Source: Isoetes taiwanensis | Taxonomy: Eukaryota; Streptophyta; Lycopodiopsida; Isoetales; Isoetaceae | Direction of reading: 5' to 3' | Length of the DNA stretch: 64,000 nt | Assembly: GCA_021234155.1 (NCBI GenBank) | Contig: JAJEKV010000184.1 | Location: forward strand, 184,001-248,000 | Part shown: positions 10,147-22,635 of the stretch, one piece after another | Numbering within the stretch: position 1 is the first letter of the stretch | Layout of the letters: each line of letters starts with the position of its first letter | Notes under the pieces: generated by a model | Database searches by the model: none | What the model was told of the DNA's origin: nothing | The model's input: only the letters and a program-made list of their open reading frames with translations | Made by a program: the position numbers and the translations under genes

Positions 10147-13100
10147 TCTACTTTTAAAAAGCTTCTTTGGGGATTTCGACTGAGGACGCCGGAAAAGCTG
10201 CCAATTTCCTAAAGCGCCAATTTCGCAAAAGCGGACTTTGGGGGTATTTTTCTTCCTAGCATTGTTTTTGGTCCCTCTCATATCCGGGTTTCCTGGATTT
10301 CCACCCTGTGAATCTGGTTGGGATTCGTGCAAAGCTAATCTAATGGTCGGGAGTGATCACCAGCCACCGAATAATCGACGGATTCTCGTGCAAGCAAGAT
10401 TTTTCCTGCTTAATTCCAGAGCAGCATCATTTCTTCCCCGAGGGGCAGCATTTCTTCTTGAGGGCATTTCTTTCTCGAGGTAAAATCGCGGCAGCAAAGA
10501 TTTCTTCCCAGGCACCTGTAGCAAAGATTCTCGAGGGCGCATTTCTTCCCGAGGGCATTTCTTCCCGAGGTAAAATCATTCTAAGAAATACGCTTTTTGC
10601 ATTGTTCTCGCTTGCAATGTTTCCTATCAACTCGGTGGAAAGCGAAAGCGATTCATTGGATGCAAAGGTGAGCGATAAGAAAGCATCAAACTGCTTGAAG
10701 GTCAGGGAAAAAAGCAAGTAAATCGTCCAAGAGGTCGTGTTTGTGGATGCGGTGGTCGGCTAGCGACGCTTAGGGGTTGCAAAAACGTAGGTCTCGTGAG
10801 GGCGTTCTTCTTTATTCCGTTGTGGGTTCCCGGAGCCGACAAGACTGCGGAATGAAGAACCAACCAAGGTTTTCTTGGTTACATTTTCTTGGCGTGGCAC
10901 GGCAAAGAAGTAACGTTATAAACAAAGTGTTCTTCCTTCTCTTAATTTTCTTACGAGAAAAAAACATTTGCTTTATAGCGTAATCTAAATCGTGGTTTGT
11001 GCTTTCTACGTACAGGTTTGTGTTTGTGTTTGTGAAGCGAGAGAAGTCGTTGAAATAATAGGAGTCGTTGAAACAAAGGGAAGCTTAAGGTACAATATAT
11101 TCCATTGTTTTGCCTTTTTTAGAGTTGGAGTTTTTTTAGAATGCATGCACGTACCCCCAAACCCCGTGAGGGAAAACAGGAGGTATTTGCCAATGTTGTC
11201 TCCTCATTGTTGTTGCCGCTAAAACATTCATCATTTAGCAATGGCAAACCAAATAGATTTAGATTATCATCAGATGTGGTCAGATTGTGGATTTAGGATC
11301 CCAAAAATGTTACATTTTACATTTTAACCGCTTTAACTATCATTGTAGGCCCATGTGCATCAATGGGACCTTCAAGCCAAAGACTAGAGTGCATCAATAT
11401 TTGAGATCGCGGCTAAACTCGCGACCTTTTATCGACCGATGGTGATGGTGCATGGACGGTGGTGTAGATTGTATATTGTTAGGGATCAATAGATTCATCT
11501 AGCATACGTAGCAAACCTTCCAGCTTTTGTTCATTTTCTTGCAAATATGTTCTTTTGATATAGGTCCTGTAGTACGTGTTAGCGATTGTACAACCCCATT
11601 GGAAGACATATTCTTATTTACCGTGATTAGAGAAAGAAGGCATTGATTTTGTCTAGCATTGTTAGACCTTCATGCGTGTGCTAGTACATGCAAATATATA
11701 GGCAGCTTGCAACATGGTTTTTTCTTTTGATTTTGTGCCTCCTTTTGCAAATAGGAACCGAACCACATCACTTGCATATGGTGTACCTAACTGTCACCGC
11801 CGCTGTGATATCGCTTTTGGAAAGACCTTAATTTGTTTCTCTGCTTATGGCTAGATATCGCTTGGAAAGACCTTAATTTGTTTCTCTCTGCTTATGGTTG
11901 ATATGTTTACCCAGAATGGAGATTCCCCGCAACAAGTCATTCTCAGAGAAAATGCCTTGCTTAATATTCACTCACATCGCTTTTCCAATTTTTCTATAGT
12001 CGCTACATCATTCGGGACTTGGGTGCCATTTCTGTGACTTCTTTTTGTGTGCATGGTTCTATTGATGTTTGTTTCTTTGTTTTAGTTCTGGGAGCATTCG
12101 AGCAAGTCCAAAACCGATGCGAAGTCATAAGGATTACCCTTTATTGCAGAGCTATAATTTTCAATCTGACCAATTGTGCAAGCTAAGGTTTAAGATGAAC
12201 AATTTGAGATCTTTACATTTCTATATGATAGGTCCGTAGAATAAGCGGAAGGGCCAATCAATTTTTATCCATTGCCTACAATGATCTAGAAAGGTGATTT
12301 GGGGTCGGATATGTTTTCTCGTGACTTGGCAGAAGCCAGATGTCACTGTTTATCCTGAAGGTAAAGTAATACAACTTCATATTATTTTTTTGGATTTTTT
12401 TTTTTGAATTTTTAAAATGGTAGGACAAGGAAAAAAAGCGTGAGTTTCATCGTGAGTTGATTCGGGATAAGTTGGTATGTTCGGGACGATCTTCTACTAT
12501 TTTAAGAAATGTAGATGCATCTAAGCCTTAGATATCTCAATGTTTGTAAGACATGCCATGGCAAAGTTGGAATGATAAATGTCATCTTTGACCTTATGCA
12601 CCAGAACCGCCATGCCACATGAGTTCAATGATAGAGGTATACCCGATTAGGCCAATCCCTCAATGGTTCTTTGTTTTTTGTTTGAGTTCTTTTTATGCTC
12701 GCTATGTTGGTATGATATATCAAGGTTCAACCTTACACTACATTTTTCTATTGCTACATAAATGATGTGTAACTACAAGGGCATATATATGCCTCCATGC
12801 AATACTTTTTGCTGAAGCTGCTATTTTGTTGCTTATTCGGAAAATGATTTGTTTACATTAGCACTATACGTCCCGACATGTATATTTCTTTTCACTTTTA
12901 CACGATATTCATCTCTCACTTTTACGTGATATGCATATGTGAAATAATAATAAAGCACATATCCATCTTCTCACTTTTACGTGATATGCATATGTGAAAT
13001 AATAATAAAGCACATAAAATGCCGTGAGCAAAAGAAGAGGGGAAGGTCCTTTCAAATGTATTTTCGTAATCCTAATTGTACCTTATAGATGCAGCACACT

Positions 13101-15094
13101 AGATTATTCCATCAGTTAGAGTGTGCACACCTTTATGGCATCTTTAAAGCTTCTATCGAGTATAAGCTTCACCTACTAATAGACAAAATGAAAACCGTGA
13201 TTAAATTGTATCAGGAAAGTCACGATCCCAATATGTTACCAATGACAACAATGATGTTGCTACACTACTGATATAATGATTATGAAGTTTATATCATTGC
13301 AATATATGAAGAAATGAGTCCATTAGCACAAATGGGTTAGAGGATATTCAAAGAAATCACAAATCTTTTTATTTTGAGTTATAATGTTGTGCAATTGCGA
13401 AGCTTAAAACGCCAAAGGTTAAGTGAAGCATATCAAGATGGATGATAGAGTGGATTTTAATAAGGTGTAAGTAAGTGAAAAACATAATGAAGATTGGGTG
13501 GTAGAGTAGGATTTGATGCACGTCGACCAATGCATTTTTAGGGTGTTAAGGTCGAGATAATTTAGGGCAATGAAAGCAATGGAGAAGAAAAGGACGATAA
13601 GAAATGGATAAAAAGGACATTAATGGGGAGTAAAAGGAGAGAGGGTCGGATTCCAAAGGGCAGAGTAGATCAACCAGCTACAAGGGCAAATTTCACAGAG
13701 CTTCCGGCAAGAATCCAACTTTGAAGAATCTATCGGCCGATGAGGAAGAGGCCAACGATCAATATCAAAAACCCATAGATACATATACTTGGGAATACGC
13801 TTGCATTGTAACCATATCACTAGATCTACTATTTTGCAAGTTTATTTTTATCATGTTGTAATGTTGATTGTTCCGCTCAATAATTTTTGTACTTTTACTT
13901 AGAGGTACGTGATGTCAATGTTGAAAATTTGCACAAAGGCTTCACCCGTATTGATATTAAAAAGAGGGTTTCAGTATTCACCTGCCTGCATTTGACTAAT
14001 CCTATATAATTTGGAGAGGCCAGCTTTGTTTCATTACGTGTGCATTGAATCCCTCCCTCCCTCCCTCCCTCCCCTTGTAATACCATCTATCTCATTTTAT
14101 TCATTTCTCCCTCCTTCCCTTTGATTGAGAACGAAGATACCATGCTCATGTGTATGGGGTAGCAAGTGTGAAAATTGAGGAGCCCATTGCAACCGATTCC
14201 AGGTCGACAAGTTGGAGCACTTCATCCAACTAATTGATGACTTCCTATTTGTTAGCTTAATGTGCCTTGAGGAGGTAGGTGGAGGATGGAGTACATGTAT
14301 CTACCCATTGGGTAATGTAGTGCTTTGGCTAACCTCCAATTCTTTTGACTCTTTTTATTAGATGACAAACCTATTAATCGCGACCGGTGAATTGGTGTTT
14401 TAGTATCAAAAGGAGTTCACATGTGCCGGAATATGTAATGGAGCATTTTTAAGTTCTATAAATCATTTTGTTTCGAGATCTATATCCGATTCCATTATAA
14501 TGAGCCTACCTTCTGAGGAGTTGTCTCATATGTAAATCGTGAAACATCGTGGGCGCTTTGAATCAATGACTTACACATGCATTTCACTTTTACCCCATCT
14601 AAGATGTTATCTATAGGAGAAGCAAAGGTATCATGGAAGCATCCAAAAATACAACATTAGGCTCTTGGTAATGTAAAGCGCCATGTGGGGATCCATATTT
14701 TGAGTTCTATCATGAACCCATGTACCAAGAATGAACTGTGTGACAAGATTTTGTGTTTTGCATTTTGCACCCTATTCTTTTGTTAATGTGTTTAACTACT
14801 TTAAGGATGACATTTGAGCATAAGTTTTATATCGTTTTTCCAATTTTTTATCTTTGAGGTAAATTTAATCGCTCTCACATTTCTTATAAATATTGTTTTT
14901 CTATTGAAATTTATGAACACAAAGTTATGACATACCATTAAAAATTTCCATAACAAAAATAAATACAAAATCAAATAACGTCAATCTCCGGTCATCAAGA
15001 TACTTATCAACTAAGTTGCAGATACGGACGTTAGAGCAAATCGAAAGAAAAACACACGCCAGATTACTCCAAGAACGCCGCACACGTTTACTAG
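10147..15094 (+). mobile_element. Helitron unit B, copy 1
   Basis: Begins TCTACTTTTAAAAAG directly after the CTAG of unit A and ends ACACGTTTACTAG (CTAG 15,091-15,094). Its first ~450 and last ~700 bases resemble those of unit A; the interior is different. Apparent ORFs in it do not match between copies, so none is called. From 10,250 to 14,100 nearly every CAG/CTG of copy 2 is altered here. Confidence 0.78.
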
Positions 15095-16317
15095 TCTACT
15101 TACTTAAATTGTGTTTGGGGGTGTGTCCTCCTTTTTTCCGGCTGCTCTGTGTACATCAAAAATGGCGCGAAAAGCGAAATTTTGGAATCCGAAAAATGTA
15201 AATCCGGCAAGTGAAATTTTTAGGCAAGGGTTTAGGTTTTTCTCCAGCTAATTGAACGGGTGCCCAGGTGTAATAATTTTTTTGCAGGCCGAGGATGCCG
15301 TCTCCTTCCTTCATCCCCCTTTCTTCATTCCTCCTTGCGTTCCTTTGCATTCACGATGCAGCAGCTCTTGAAAGCAAGCTCTGAAAGCAAAGCAAAATAT
15401 TTTGTACGCTCCTCCATTCCGTCTGAAGAAGGTACTGGATAGCATGCATGAGCTTCAGATTTAAACATTCAGGTAGCTTTAATCGGTTTCATTTAGGGTT
15501 AATTTTGCTGTAAATTTATTTGCATATCCATTGACGTTTGTGCTTTCTATCTGCATGCAGGCACTGGAACCAGGGAGTCGCTCAAATCACCTCAGATCAT
15601 TGCTTGATGATCTAATCTCACACGTTTCATTGATCTAATCTCACATTTGATATCAAAGGATTTAGATTTCCTTCCTAAAGGACTTCGGTGGAGGTGGGCA
15701 TTCTTTGTCTTTGGAGGAATAGCCTATTGTCTTCAAAAATTGTTCTTCGAAGTTTTAGTATTCTAATGACCTGGATAACTGAATTCCACTATCATCATAC
15801 ATAGCTTTATTTGTGATCAAAACAGTAAATGTTTCTCCTGGTCATTTTTTTAACAGAAATTTACCTTTCTTCTGCTTCTTTTTTTTAACGGAAATTTACC
15901 TGTCCATGATTACCCGGTGCCAACATGTGTGCATATTCCTGTTGCTGCTGTACTCACTTTTTGTCTACAAGAAGTATTTAAGAAAACTCTCGAAGCAAAT
16001 TTTCTGCAGATTAGTTTGCCCGATTTTCTTGCTGGTGGTAGCATCTGCTTAAGGCTTCACTGGCTGCCTTCTTTATCAGTCATGTCGAAGTGGTTTTTTT
16101 GATGCAGGATTTGTGCCATCGTAGTGATGCAAAGTATACGGAAAATTAAAAGTGCAAAAGAGGTTTGTATACATTCAATTTATGCTCAGGGCATGATGTT
16201 TAATGAGCTAAAATTCTAGAGAATGCTACATCTTTGCACATTGCCATTGATGGAATAATTGTAGGCTTGAGCAAATAGCTGTCCTTTGCTGCAACATGTC
16301 ATCTTTAGGTGTGCCAT
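15095..16317 (+). mobile_element. Helitron unit C, copy 1 (truncated by duplication breakpoint)
   Basis: Begins TCTACTTACTTAAATTG directly after CTAG of unit B. The sequence follows unit C of copy 2 until 16,317 and then changes to unrelated PPR-gene sequence. The 3' terminus is therefore missing. Confidence 0.75.
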
Positions 16318-16462
16318 TCATATACTTCATGTGCGCTCTTTAAGGCTACCATCATTTGCATACATATCAATTATGGCACTTCTAGTGGTGACATCCCGTT
16401 CAGAAATCGTTTTGTGAATAAGCTTACCTTGCTCTATTACACTACCACATACTTTTAGGGCA

Positions 16463-16804
16463 CTAAAAAATATAACATGGCTTTACATTTTCCTGCTGCA
16501 TTTTCTGGAAACATTCAAGTGAAAGGATAGCTTTTCCATTCTGTGCATATCCCGCAATCATTGCACCCCATGACACAACATCTCGGTGCAGCAATTCATC
16601 AAACACTCCACATGCCTCCCTCAAACTTCCACACTTTGAAAACATGTGAATAAGACAGCTTCCTACAACATTATCAATTGGAATGCCTTCTTGCATGATC
16701 TTCTTGTAAAGAAACCGGCCTTCTTCAATATCTCCTTTGGCAACACAGGCCTTTAGAACAGATAAATATGTAACCTTATTTGGTTTTAAACCATCCTGGT
16801 GCAT
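16463..16804 (-). pseudogene. PPR protein fragment, copy 2 (C-terminal part)
   Basis: A 113-residue frame of PLS-type PPR: MHQDGLKPNKVTYLSVLKAC, GDIEEGRFLYKKIMQEGIPI, SCLIHMFSKCGSLREACGVF and DVVSWGAMIAGYAQNGKAIL. It ends at a stop at 16,463, far short of a usual PPR protein. Upstream on the minus strand, 16,805-17,560 holds further PPR sequence in broken frames, leading back to the H2A-like start at 17,935. Its partner in copy 1 lies outside the window. Confidence 0.8.
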
Positions 16805-17572
16805 TCTCGTGAAGAACTCCAGTGCAAGACAGTCTTCTCTATGTTATGCATATCCTCCAATGATGGTATTCCACAATACCACATCTGGATATGGCAATGT
16901 GTTAAACACTATACATTTGTAACAAGCATCTGCATCTACAATACATATCAACAAGATTACTGCCAAGGATGATATCAAAGCTGACTTCACTTTTAACTAT
17001 CTGCCCATGGATGAGCTTTCCCTTCCCTATAATTGGTCACTCTTACCTTGCTGAACATACGATGCGACCATCATACTCAAGCAAGCGTGTTCTCCATTTT
17101 CGTGTCGGTGGACCTTTCAAAACCATATTGTTATGCACCACAAAGTCTGAGGCTTGCAACTTTGAAAACATCTTGCATGTGTCCTCCAAAGTTTCACATT
17201 GAGCATACATAAAAGAGCGTGACTAATTCTAAGGAGTGGATCAGACTCCAACCCACTTTTATTATCGATCATGGAAATTTTTCCCCGCTCCAAATCCAAT
17301 TTGATCCCGCAAGCTTTCAAGGCAGTAAGATAGACAAATTTGTTGCTCTTTACACCTAACAGCTCCATCTCTGTACAATTCTAGTGCAACATCACAATAT
17401 CCAAAGTCAGCATGAGATGATATTATTGCTTTCCATGGATATCTGGGTTGGGTGTAAAAGCGGCTTTTAAAAGCCTTCTTTTGCTAGGTCAATTTTTGAA
17501 GGAAGAATAGAGGCGAATAAGGTGGTCACCAAAATAGAAATTGAATTAAGTATGTTTTGCTCCATAAGGGAC
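16805..17572 (-). pseudogene. PPR sequence in broken frames, copy 2
   Basis: Counterpart of 22-519 plus sequence left of base 1. The piece 17,117-17,368 keeps MELLGVKSNKFVYLTALKAC and then loses frame. Compared with intact copy 1, the changes include CTGATC to CGATC, CCCTGCTCC to CCCCGCTCC and CCTGCAAG to CCCGCAAG, the same CTG-linked pattern that damages copy 1 elsewhere. Confidence 0.7.
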
Positions 17573-17704
17573 TATACCCAATTCTTCCTTGATCTTATGT
17601 CTTTCCACCCGAAGCACTCTTGCAAAGGTAATAAGCATTGTTTACGGATAGAGGAACACCTTGTGTTTCCATGACCTTAAAGGGCCTCATGCACATACCC
17701 ATTC

Positions 17705-17935
17705 TTACCGCAGTTGTTCAATCCTTTTGTAATAATCGATAACAAGTTCAAGAATTTGGCTGACCAAATGTTCCATCACAGAGGTAAGGTAAACAAGCGA
17801 GCCAGAGCCAATATGCTCAGCGAATTTGCCCTGCTTCAAAAAGTAAGCAATTCTTCTTACAGGAAACTGAAGGCCAGATTTGGTGTTGTGCGACACGGCC
17901 TTCTTGCCTGCGGACTTTCCACGACCACCTGCCAT
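17705..17935 (-). pseudogene. Histone H2A N-terminal half with PPR leader, copy 2
   Basis: Same H2A start as copy 1 ([15 protein letters not shown], then [20 protein letters not shown]). It diverges after VMEHL to [19 protein letters not shown] and a stop at 17,705. The promoter and leader up to about 18,172 are as in copy 1. Confidence 0.72.
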
Positions 17936-18355
17936 AGCTAACCGACTACACAATTACCCCCTCCAACAAATCTCCTCTTGTAATAGCTGTAAGCAATCTT
18001 GATCTCGATATTTCCAACAAACTTCTCACAACTCACAAACCTAAATCCCCTTTTAGTTCACGAACCCTAAATTAAAAGGCCTCGTTGCTTGCATGGGCTT
18101 TATGAAATTTATTAAATTCGTAGAAAAAACCCTAAAATCAACACCACAGGATTTGCCCCCTTTTATAAAATCAACGGCTAACAAAAGGGTGCACTCTAGA
18201 AATACTATTTAGTACACATGGATGAATACGGCCACTAAATCATATGAAAATCTTAGAGAAAACAGTACAGAAACAGAAAAAAAAACCCCCTGTTATAATG
18301 CTAGATATTGATGTCATAGGCATCATGGAGACTTTATGCCAAAGCTAATTTGAGC

Positions 18356-18502
18356 ATGACATTTGTTCTCCAGGAGTTGCAAATCTCCACAACTCTAAGA
18401 GTTTCCAAGGATGTTATTCTCATGTTTGCTGACATTATGGTTCAGGCAGCTAGCAGCCTCCAAGAATTACCTACCCAAGATAGAATTTTCGGTTTCAGGT
18501 AA
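18356..18502 (+). other. Short 48-residue ORF or exon candidate, copy 2
   Basis: Identical to the copy-1 ORF at 1,306-1,452, with the same candidate donor. Lack of change is not proof of constraint, because the whole 17,760-19,540 block is nearly identical to copy 1. Confidence 0.22.
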
Positions 18503-19126
18503 TGCTCAATATAGAAGTGTGGTTCTATTATTGATTGTTTGATCATATATAAAAGCTCATTGCTTTACTTTCATTTTCAGTAGCTTTTATTTTGTTGTGC
18601 AATATTCATGCCAATCTAACATGGAAGGTACCCGGGGCTTTCACCTACTATAAAGGGGATACACCACGTGCATTAATGGGGTCAGCAAAAAACCCTCCAT
18701 ATATGCCTTGTCCAACCTTCTAAATACCCCTTTTCGTATACATATTACACTAGATTCCCCTCCAGAAAACCCCCTAGCCAAGCCCCCATCTGTATGTATA
18801 CATATGGTTTAGGGTAAAAAAAAACCCACCCCATTCACTCACATGTTATATATGCCTTAAACTATGTGACATCCCCGGGGAAGGTAGCAAGTCCTTATCA
18901 TGATGTGTTTCTTTCTTCAGGTTATGGAGAAATTGCAGAATGAATTGCATGCTGGGGCAATAGTTAGAAGAGGGAAGGGAATGTAGCTTATTAAACTACC
19001 AGCATCTCAAGCCTAATATTGAGAAAACTCTTATGTATGAACTGGTAGTACATATAAAGCTCTTAGCTGCTCAAGAAGTTCGGTCTATTTATTTCTTTAT
19101 CTCAGGTTTGCACAAAGTTCTATTTC

Positions 19127-19396
19127 ATGTCCCTTCCATTCTGTAATTTCAAGACCATCACTAGAATAGTTTTGCCAAAGAGCAAATTACAAGCAAGCTT
19201 ATCCTACCTAATCTTCAAAAACTCCTTCAGTATAGAACATGACATATCTACACTAATTTATTTTCCCTCATTTGCTGTAAATGCATTTAATAGAGATGTA
19301 TCATCTCGATTTCATATCATATTTAAAGTTATAGGATTTGAATTTCAGGATGTAAATTTAGGTTCTACTTTTGATTTGCTGTGTGCCAGCACATAG
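19127..19396 (+). other. Hypothetical ORF without the internal duplication, copy 2
   Basis: An 89-residue ORF equal to the copy-1 ORF minus one 26-residue unit. Downstream residues (SIEHDISTLIYFPSFAVNAF onward) are the same. No function can be assigned. Confidence 0.2.
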
Positions 19397-19923
19397 AAGC
19401 ATTTTCAAATGTAGTGCTCAGTCACAAGGCCCCCAAAAAAGAAGAATTACTAGTTTTTTATAATGTTTTTTACATGTAACCACTATAATAAAGTAATATC
19501 ACTAAGTGGGTTAATGTGTTGAAAAACCACAAATAGTTATTCAATACAGTTCTCTGTCATGGTCCTTTGTAATGGTTATTTTATTTGGTTTCTTACTATT
19601 GTTTATTGGTATGGTTTATGTATGTGGTCCAATAACTAATATATGCATTAAACCAATATTAATTATTATTGAAGTGGTTTCCAAATGAAGTTCACTACAT
19701 GTTTTCTCATAAGTCAATTTTGTTTCATTTAGTAAAGATCTGCAACTCTAAATTAATTGCTATTGGTTTTTTTTATCATAAGGATCATGGTACTAGGGTA
19801 AATCAATAGTTCTTTGGACCATACAATTGGTGTTGATTCAATAGACATAATAAAAACGTACTCAACTTAAAAACCATTATCATTTGCAGATTTAATTGGT
19901 CAGCCAATCGTTATGAGGAGGAT

Positions 19924-20016
19924 AACCCCTCCCTTGAGTGGGTTATGCAAAATAACCCATTTGAGGCCGTTAGGCCGAAAGTGGGTTATTTTGCATAAAC
20001 CCAAAAGGGTTGGGTT
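19924..20016. repeat. Nested palindrome, copy 2
   Basis: Same structure as 2,954-3,042 but with decayed or misread arms (AAACCCAAAAGGGTTGGG on the right). The inner GTGGGTTAT / ATAACCCA symmetry and GGCCGTTAGGCC centre are kept. Confidence 0.7.
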
Positions 20017-20149
20017 CCCTTAACCACGTGCGGCGAGCTCCTTTTACGTTTTTTGTGACAAGTTTTTCCTTACTGGTGATGCGGTGTGTATGGTTCTCGT
20101 GTTTCTTCAATTTTCCTCTGTTTCAAGCATGATTTTGAGTGGCGAAGAG

Positions 20150-20420
20150 GCTATGGCAGATCAACGGGAAAAATCGCCTTGCTTCAGAATGATGCGGATT
20201 TGATGCAAGAACGGTGAAACCGCCGGATTTGTTGCAAGAAGAGGGAAAATCGCCTTGGCTTCGGAATGATGCCGGATTTGCATGCAAGGACACGATGAAG
20301 CTGCCGGATGATGGCGGATTTGCATGCAAGAAACGAGGATGAAGCTTGCCGGATTTGTTGCAAGAAGAGGGTAAAAGCTGCAAGAAACGTGGTAAATCTA
20401 CGGATTTGATGCAAGAACAA
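20150..20420 (+). repeat. Degenerate short repeats of a GGATTTGNTGCAAGAA motif, copy 2
   Basis: Counterpart of 3,200-3,480, with the same motifs and similar spacing. Frames in this block differ between copies through indels, which argues against coding. Confidence 0.55.
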
Positions 20421-20827
20421 AAGGTGGGTAGGATTTGATGTTTTAATGCTTTAGATAGTGAGTTTGTAGGAACACAAGCGGCCGAATCGATGGATCTAGC
20501 AAGATTTGATCTTCGAAGTTTTGCCGCAGCCAGGATACAGAGTATCCATTCGGCCGAATCTTTTTCACGTAAGAATATTCGAAAGGTTATTTTAATAATT
20601 CATGGAATATTCTATAAAAGCGAATATTCGAGAGATTATCAGATATAACCCTGGCAAGATCTAACGGCTGGGAACGGTTGGATTCAGATAACTCGCGAGG
20701 GCCTGTGGTTAAGGTTTTCTCCATCTACTGTTTTATTTTATTTATTGGTATCGGTTCATACAACATATTACGAAATGTTTTTGAAACATTTTATCTACTT
20801 ACTTAAAAAGTTTTTGGGGTTTTTGAG

Positions 20828-20895
20828 TGACGCCGGAAAAAGCGTCAATTTCCGGCTAAAGCATCAATTTCCGGCAAAAGCGTGACTTTTGGGAA
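20828..20895 (+). repeat. Helitron 5' subterminal repeats, unit A copy 2
   Basis: Three near-repeats of AAGCGTCAATTTCCGGC (the second with CAT for CGT, the third running into AAAGCGTGACTTTTGGG) follow the 5' TC end by about 35 bases. The same set occurs at 27,026-27,095 (unit B) and about 3,880-3,945 (unit A copy 1). Confidence 0.7.
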
Positions 20896-22508
20896 ACAAA
20901 TTTTTTTCCGGCAGTGATTTTCCGCACATTTCCCCTCTCCTATCCGTTCCTCTTTCTTAGCCTCCACTCCTGTAACGGTGGTTTAGATTCGGGCTAAGCT
21001 AATCTAACGGGCCATCAGTGTTGTGGCAGATAGCCGGATTCATTCATTCCGCCATTCCTTAAAATGGTTTTCGAGCATGCAAAAACCCTACTGTGGAGCA
21101 GATTCTGGCGCCCAGCTAAGTGGAGCGGATTCTGGTGCAAGCAGCATTTTTTCCTAAGCGCAATCGGTATAGCGGCATTTCTTCCTGAGGGCAGCATTTC
21201 TTCTTGAGGGCATTTCTTTCTGAGGTAAAATCATTTTAAGAAATACCTTTTTTGCAATCAGAGGTCGACAAGCAGAGGTCGTTGAAGTGGTCGGCAAGTA
21301 GAGGCCGTTGAAGAGGCAGGCAAGCAGAGGTCGGCAAGCAAGCAAGCAAGTTTCGGGTAATTTTCTTTGGGTTCATATTTGCTCTTCAAATATTCTGATC
21401 TATCTGCTTGAACATCTGCTTGAAGTATGGCATCCAAGCATGTTCGGTGGCATTTAAGCATCGAGTGAATGGTCTTTTTTTTCAGAAACAGGAGGATTCT
21501 TACATTTGGGCCGTGATATTTACAGGTATAAACATCCCTTTTTCTAAATCTGGGTTCCGGATTTCTAAGATGTGATTTCTCCTCCCACCTTAAGCGCAGG
21601 TTTATAGTGCCGGATTTTGTTCCCTTCTACACTCTTGGATTCGGCCTGCCATAGCCAAAGCTCGGAAACAAGCGCCAGTTTGCTGCTTTCTACCTCTATT
21701 CCAGGCTATTCTACCTCTATTCCAGGGAGCCGCTTCCAGATTTGAGGGCAGCTCTTGAGCTTTGAAAGGTAAATCTCCCCTTCTTTCATTTTGCCAAAAA
21801 AAATCTCCCCTTCTTTCATTTTGCTGGCCGATTTTGTATAGAGGCATGTTCACATGCTGCTCTCCCAACTGTTGTCGCCATATTTAGAATGAAAACCAAA
21901 ACTAATCATTCATCTTCTTCAACCTTTCTCTTCCTGTTCTTCTGATCATTCTAGCCTAGATTATATATTTTTTCAGTATATTAAGTATACTGCACTGCAC
22001 CCAAGATCTGCAGGGTAACAATGCAATTGGGAGGCAAACTGCCAACCACACTTTTAAGCAACGCTAACATTACCACTAGCACTCTGGAACTAACCTGCAT
22101 TATGAGCCCATGACATCCAGGTTGACGTTGACGGTCACAGGAAAACCAAGGGTGAAAAGGAGCCATAAAGAATTGGACCCAGGGAAATGGACGCCCAAGC
22201 CAGAGCAAAGCCTGTTAAATGTAGATTTGAAATACACCTAGCCAAAAGTATTTTGCATTACAGCAAAGTTAGCACAAAATAGGAGTGTTCTTCTGCTGTA
22301 CAACTTCTGAATTCAAATATAATTAACCTGTCAGGGCTACAGAAACATCAGTCATCTGGGCTGTTGGAGGTAAAAAGCTGGAAACAAGGAATACTGATTC
22401 AGATGCAACATACAGATTTCAGGATCCATCAACGGATGCTATGTGTCACAAATTGTTTAATTGCTTATTTTTTAGATATGTGCAGTCAGGGAGTCGAAAG
22501 TGCCTTAC

Positions 22509-22622
22509 CCCAGAGTGACGAAGTCATCTGCTAGGGCATCAAATTCACGGTTGATTAGGTGTAGTGCAGCCTCAATTATACATCCTTTCTGTCTTGCTCC
22601 ATTTCTCCCATCATTCCAAAAT
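22509..22622 (-). pseudogene. Captured ABC1 (UbiB-type) kinase-like exon in Helitron A, copy 2
   Basis: Same exon as 5,568-5,688, without the 6-bp insertion. Reading in from the acceptor gives DFGMMGEMEQDRK, then one base is missing compared with copy 1, then IIEAALHLINREFDALADDF. Donor GTAAGG follows. Capture in both copies predates the 17-kb duplication. Confidence 0.58.
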
Positions 22623-22635
22623 CTGCAAATTAGGG

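Larger units (their letters stand above)
1..16317 (+). repeat. 17-kb segmental tandem duplication, copy 1 (left end outside window)
   Basis: Base 1 onward aligns to about 17,050 onward in the same orientation. Landmarks recur in the same order: H2A start 885/17,935, nested palindrome 2,954/19,924, Helitron unit starts 3,848/20,794, 10,147/26,987 and 15,095/32,074. Similarity ends abruptly at 16,317 (33,279 in copy 2), inside Helitron unit C. Spacer 713-2,540 is almost identical between copies, while 7,000-15,000 differs by many small indels and substitutions that cluster at CAG/CTG sites. The even conservation of order with uneven divergence suggests a fairly recent duplication read with uneven accuracy. 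Confidence 0.93.

Noticed and set aside
21602-21868. 88-codon minus-strand ORF in Helitron unit A
   Set aside because: Made of local repeats (WNRGR twice, NERRGD twice) from duplicated non-coding sequence, and the frame is not kept in copy 1.
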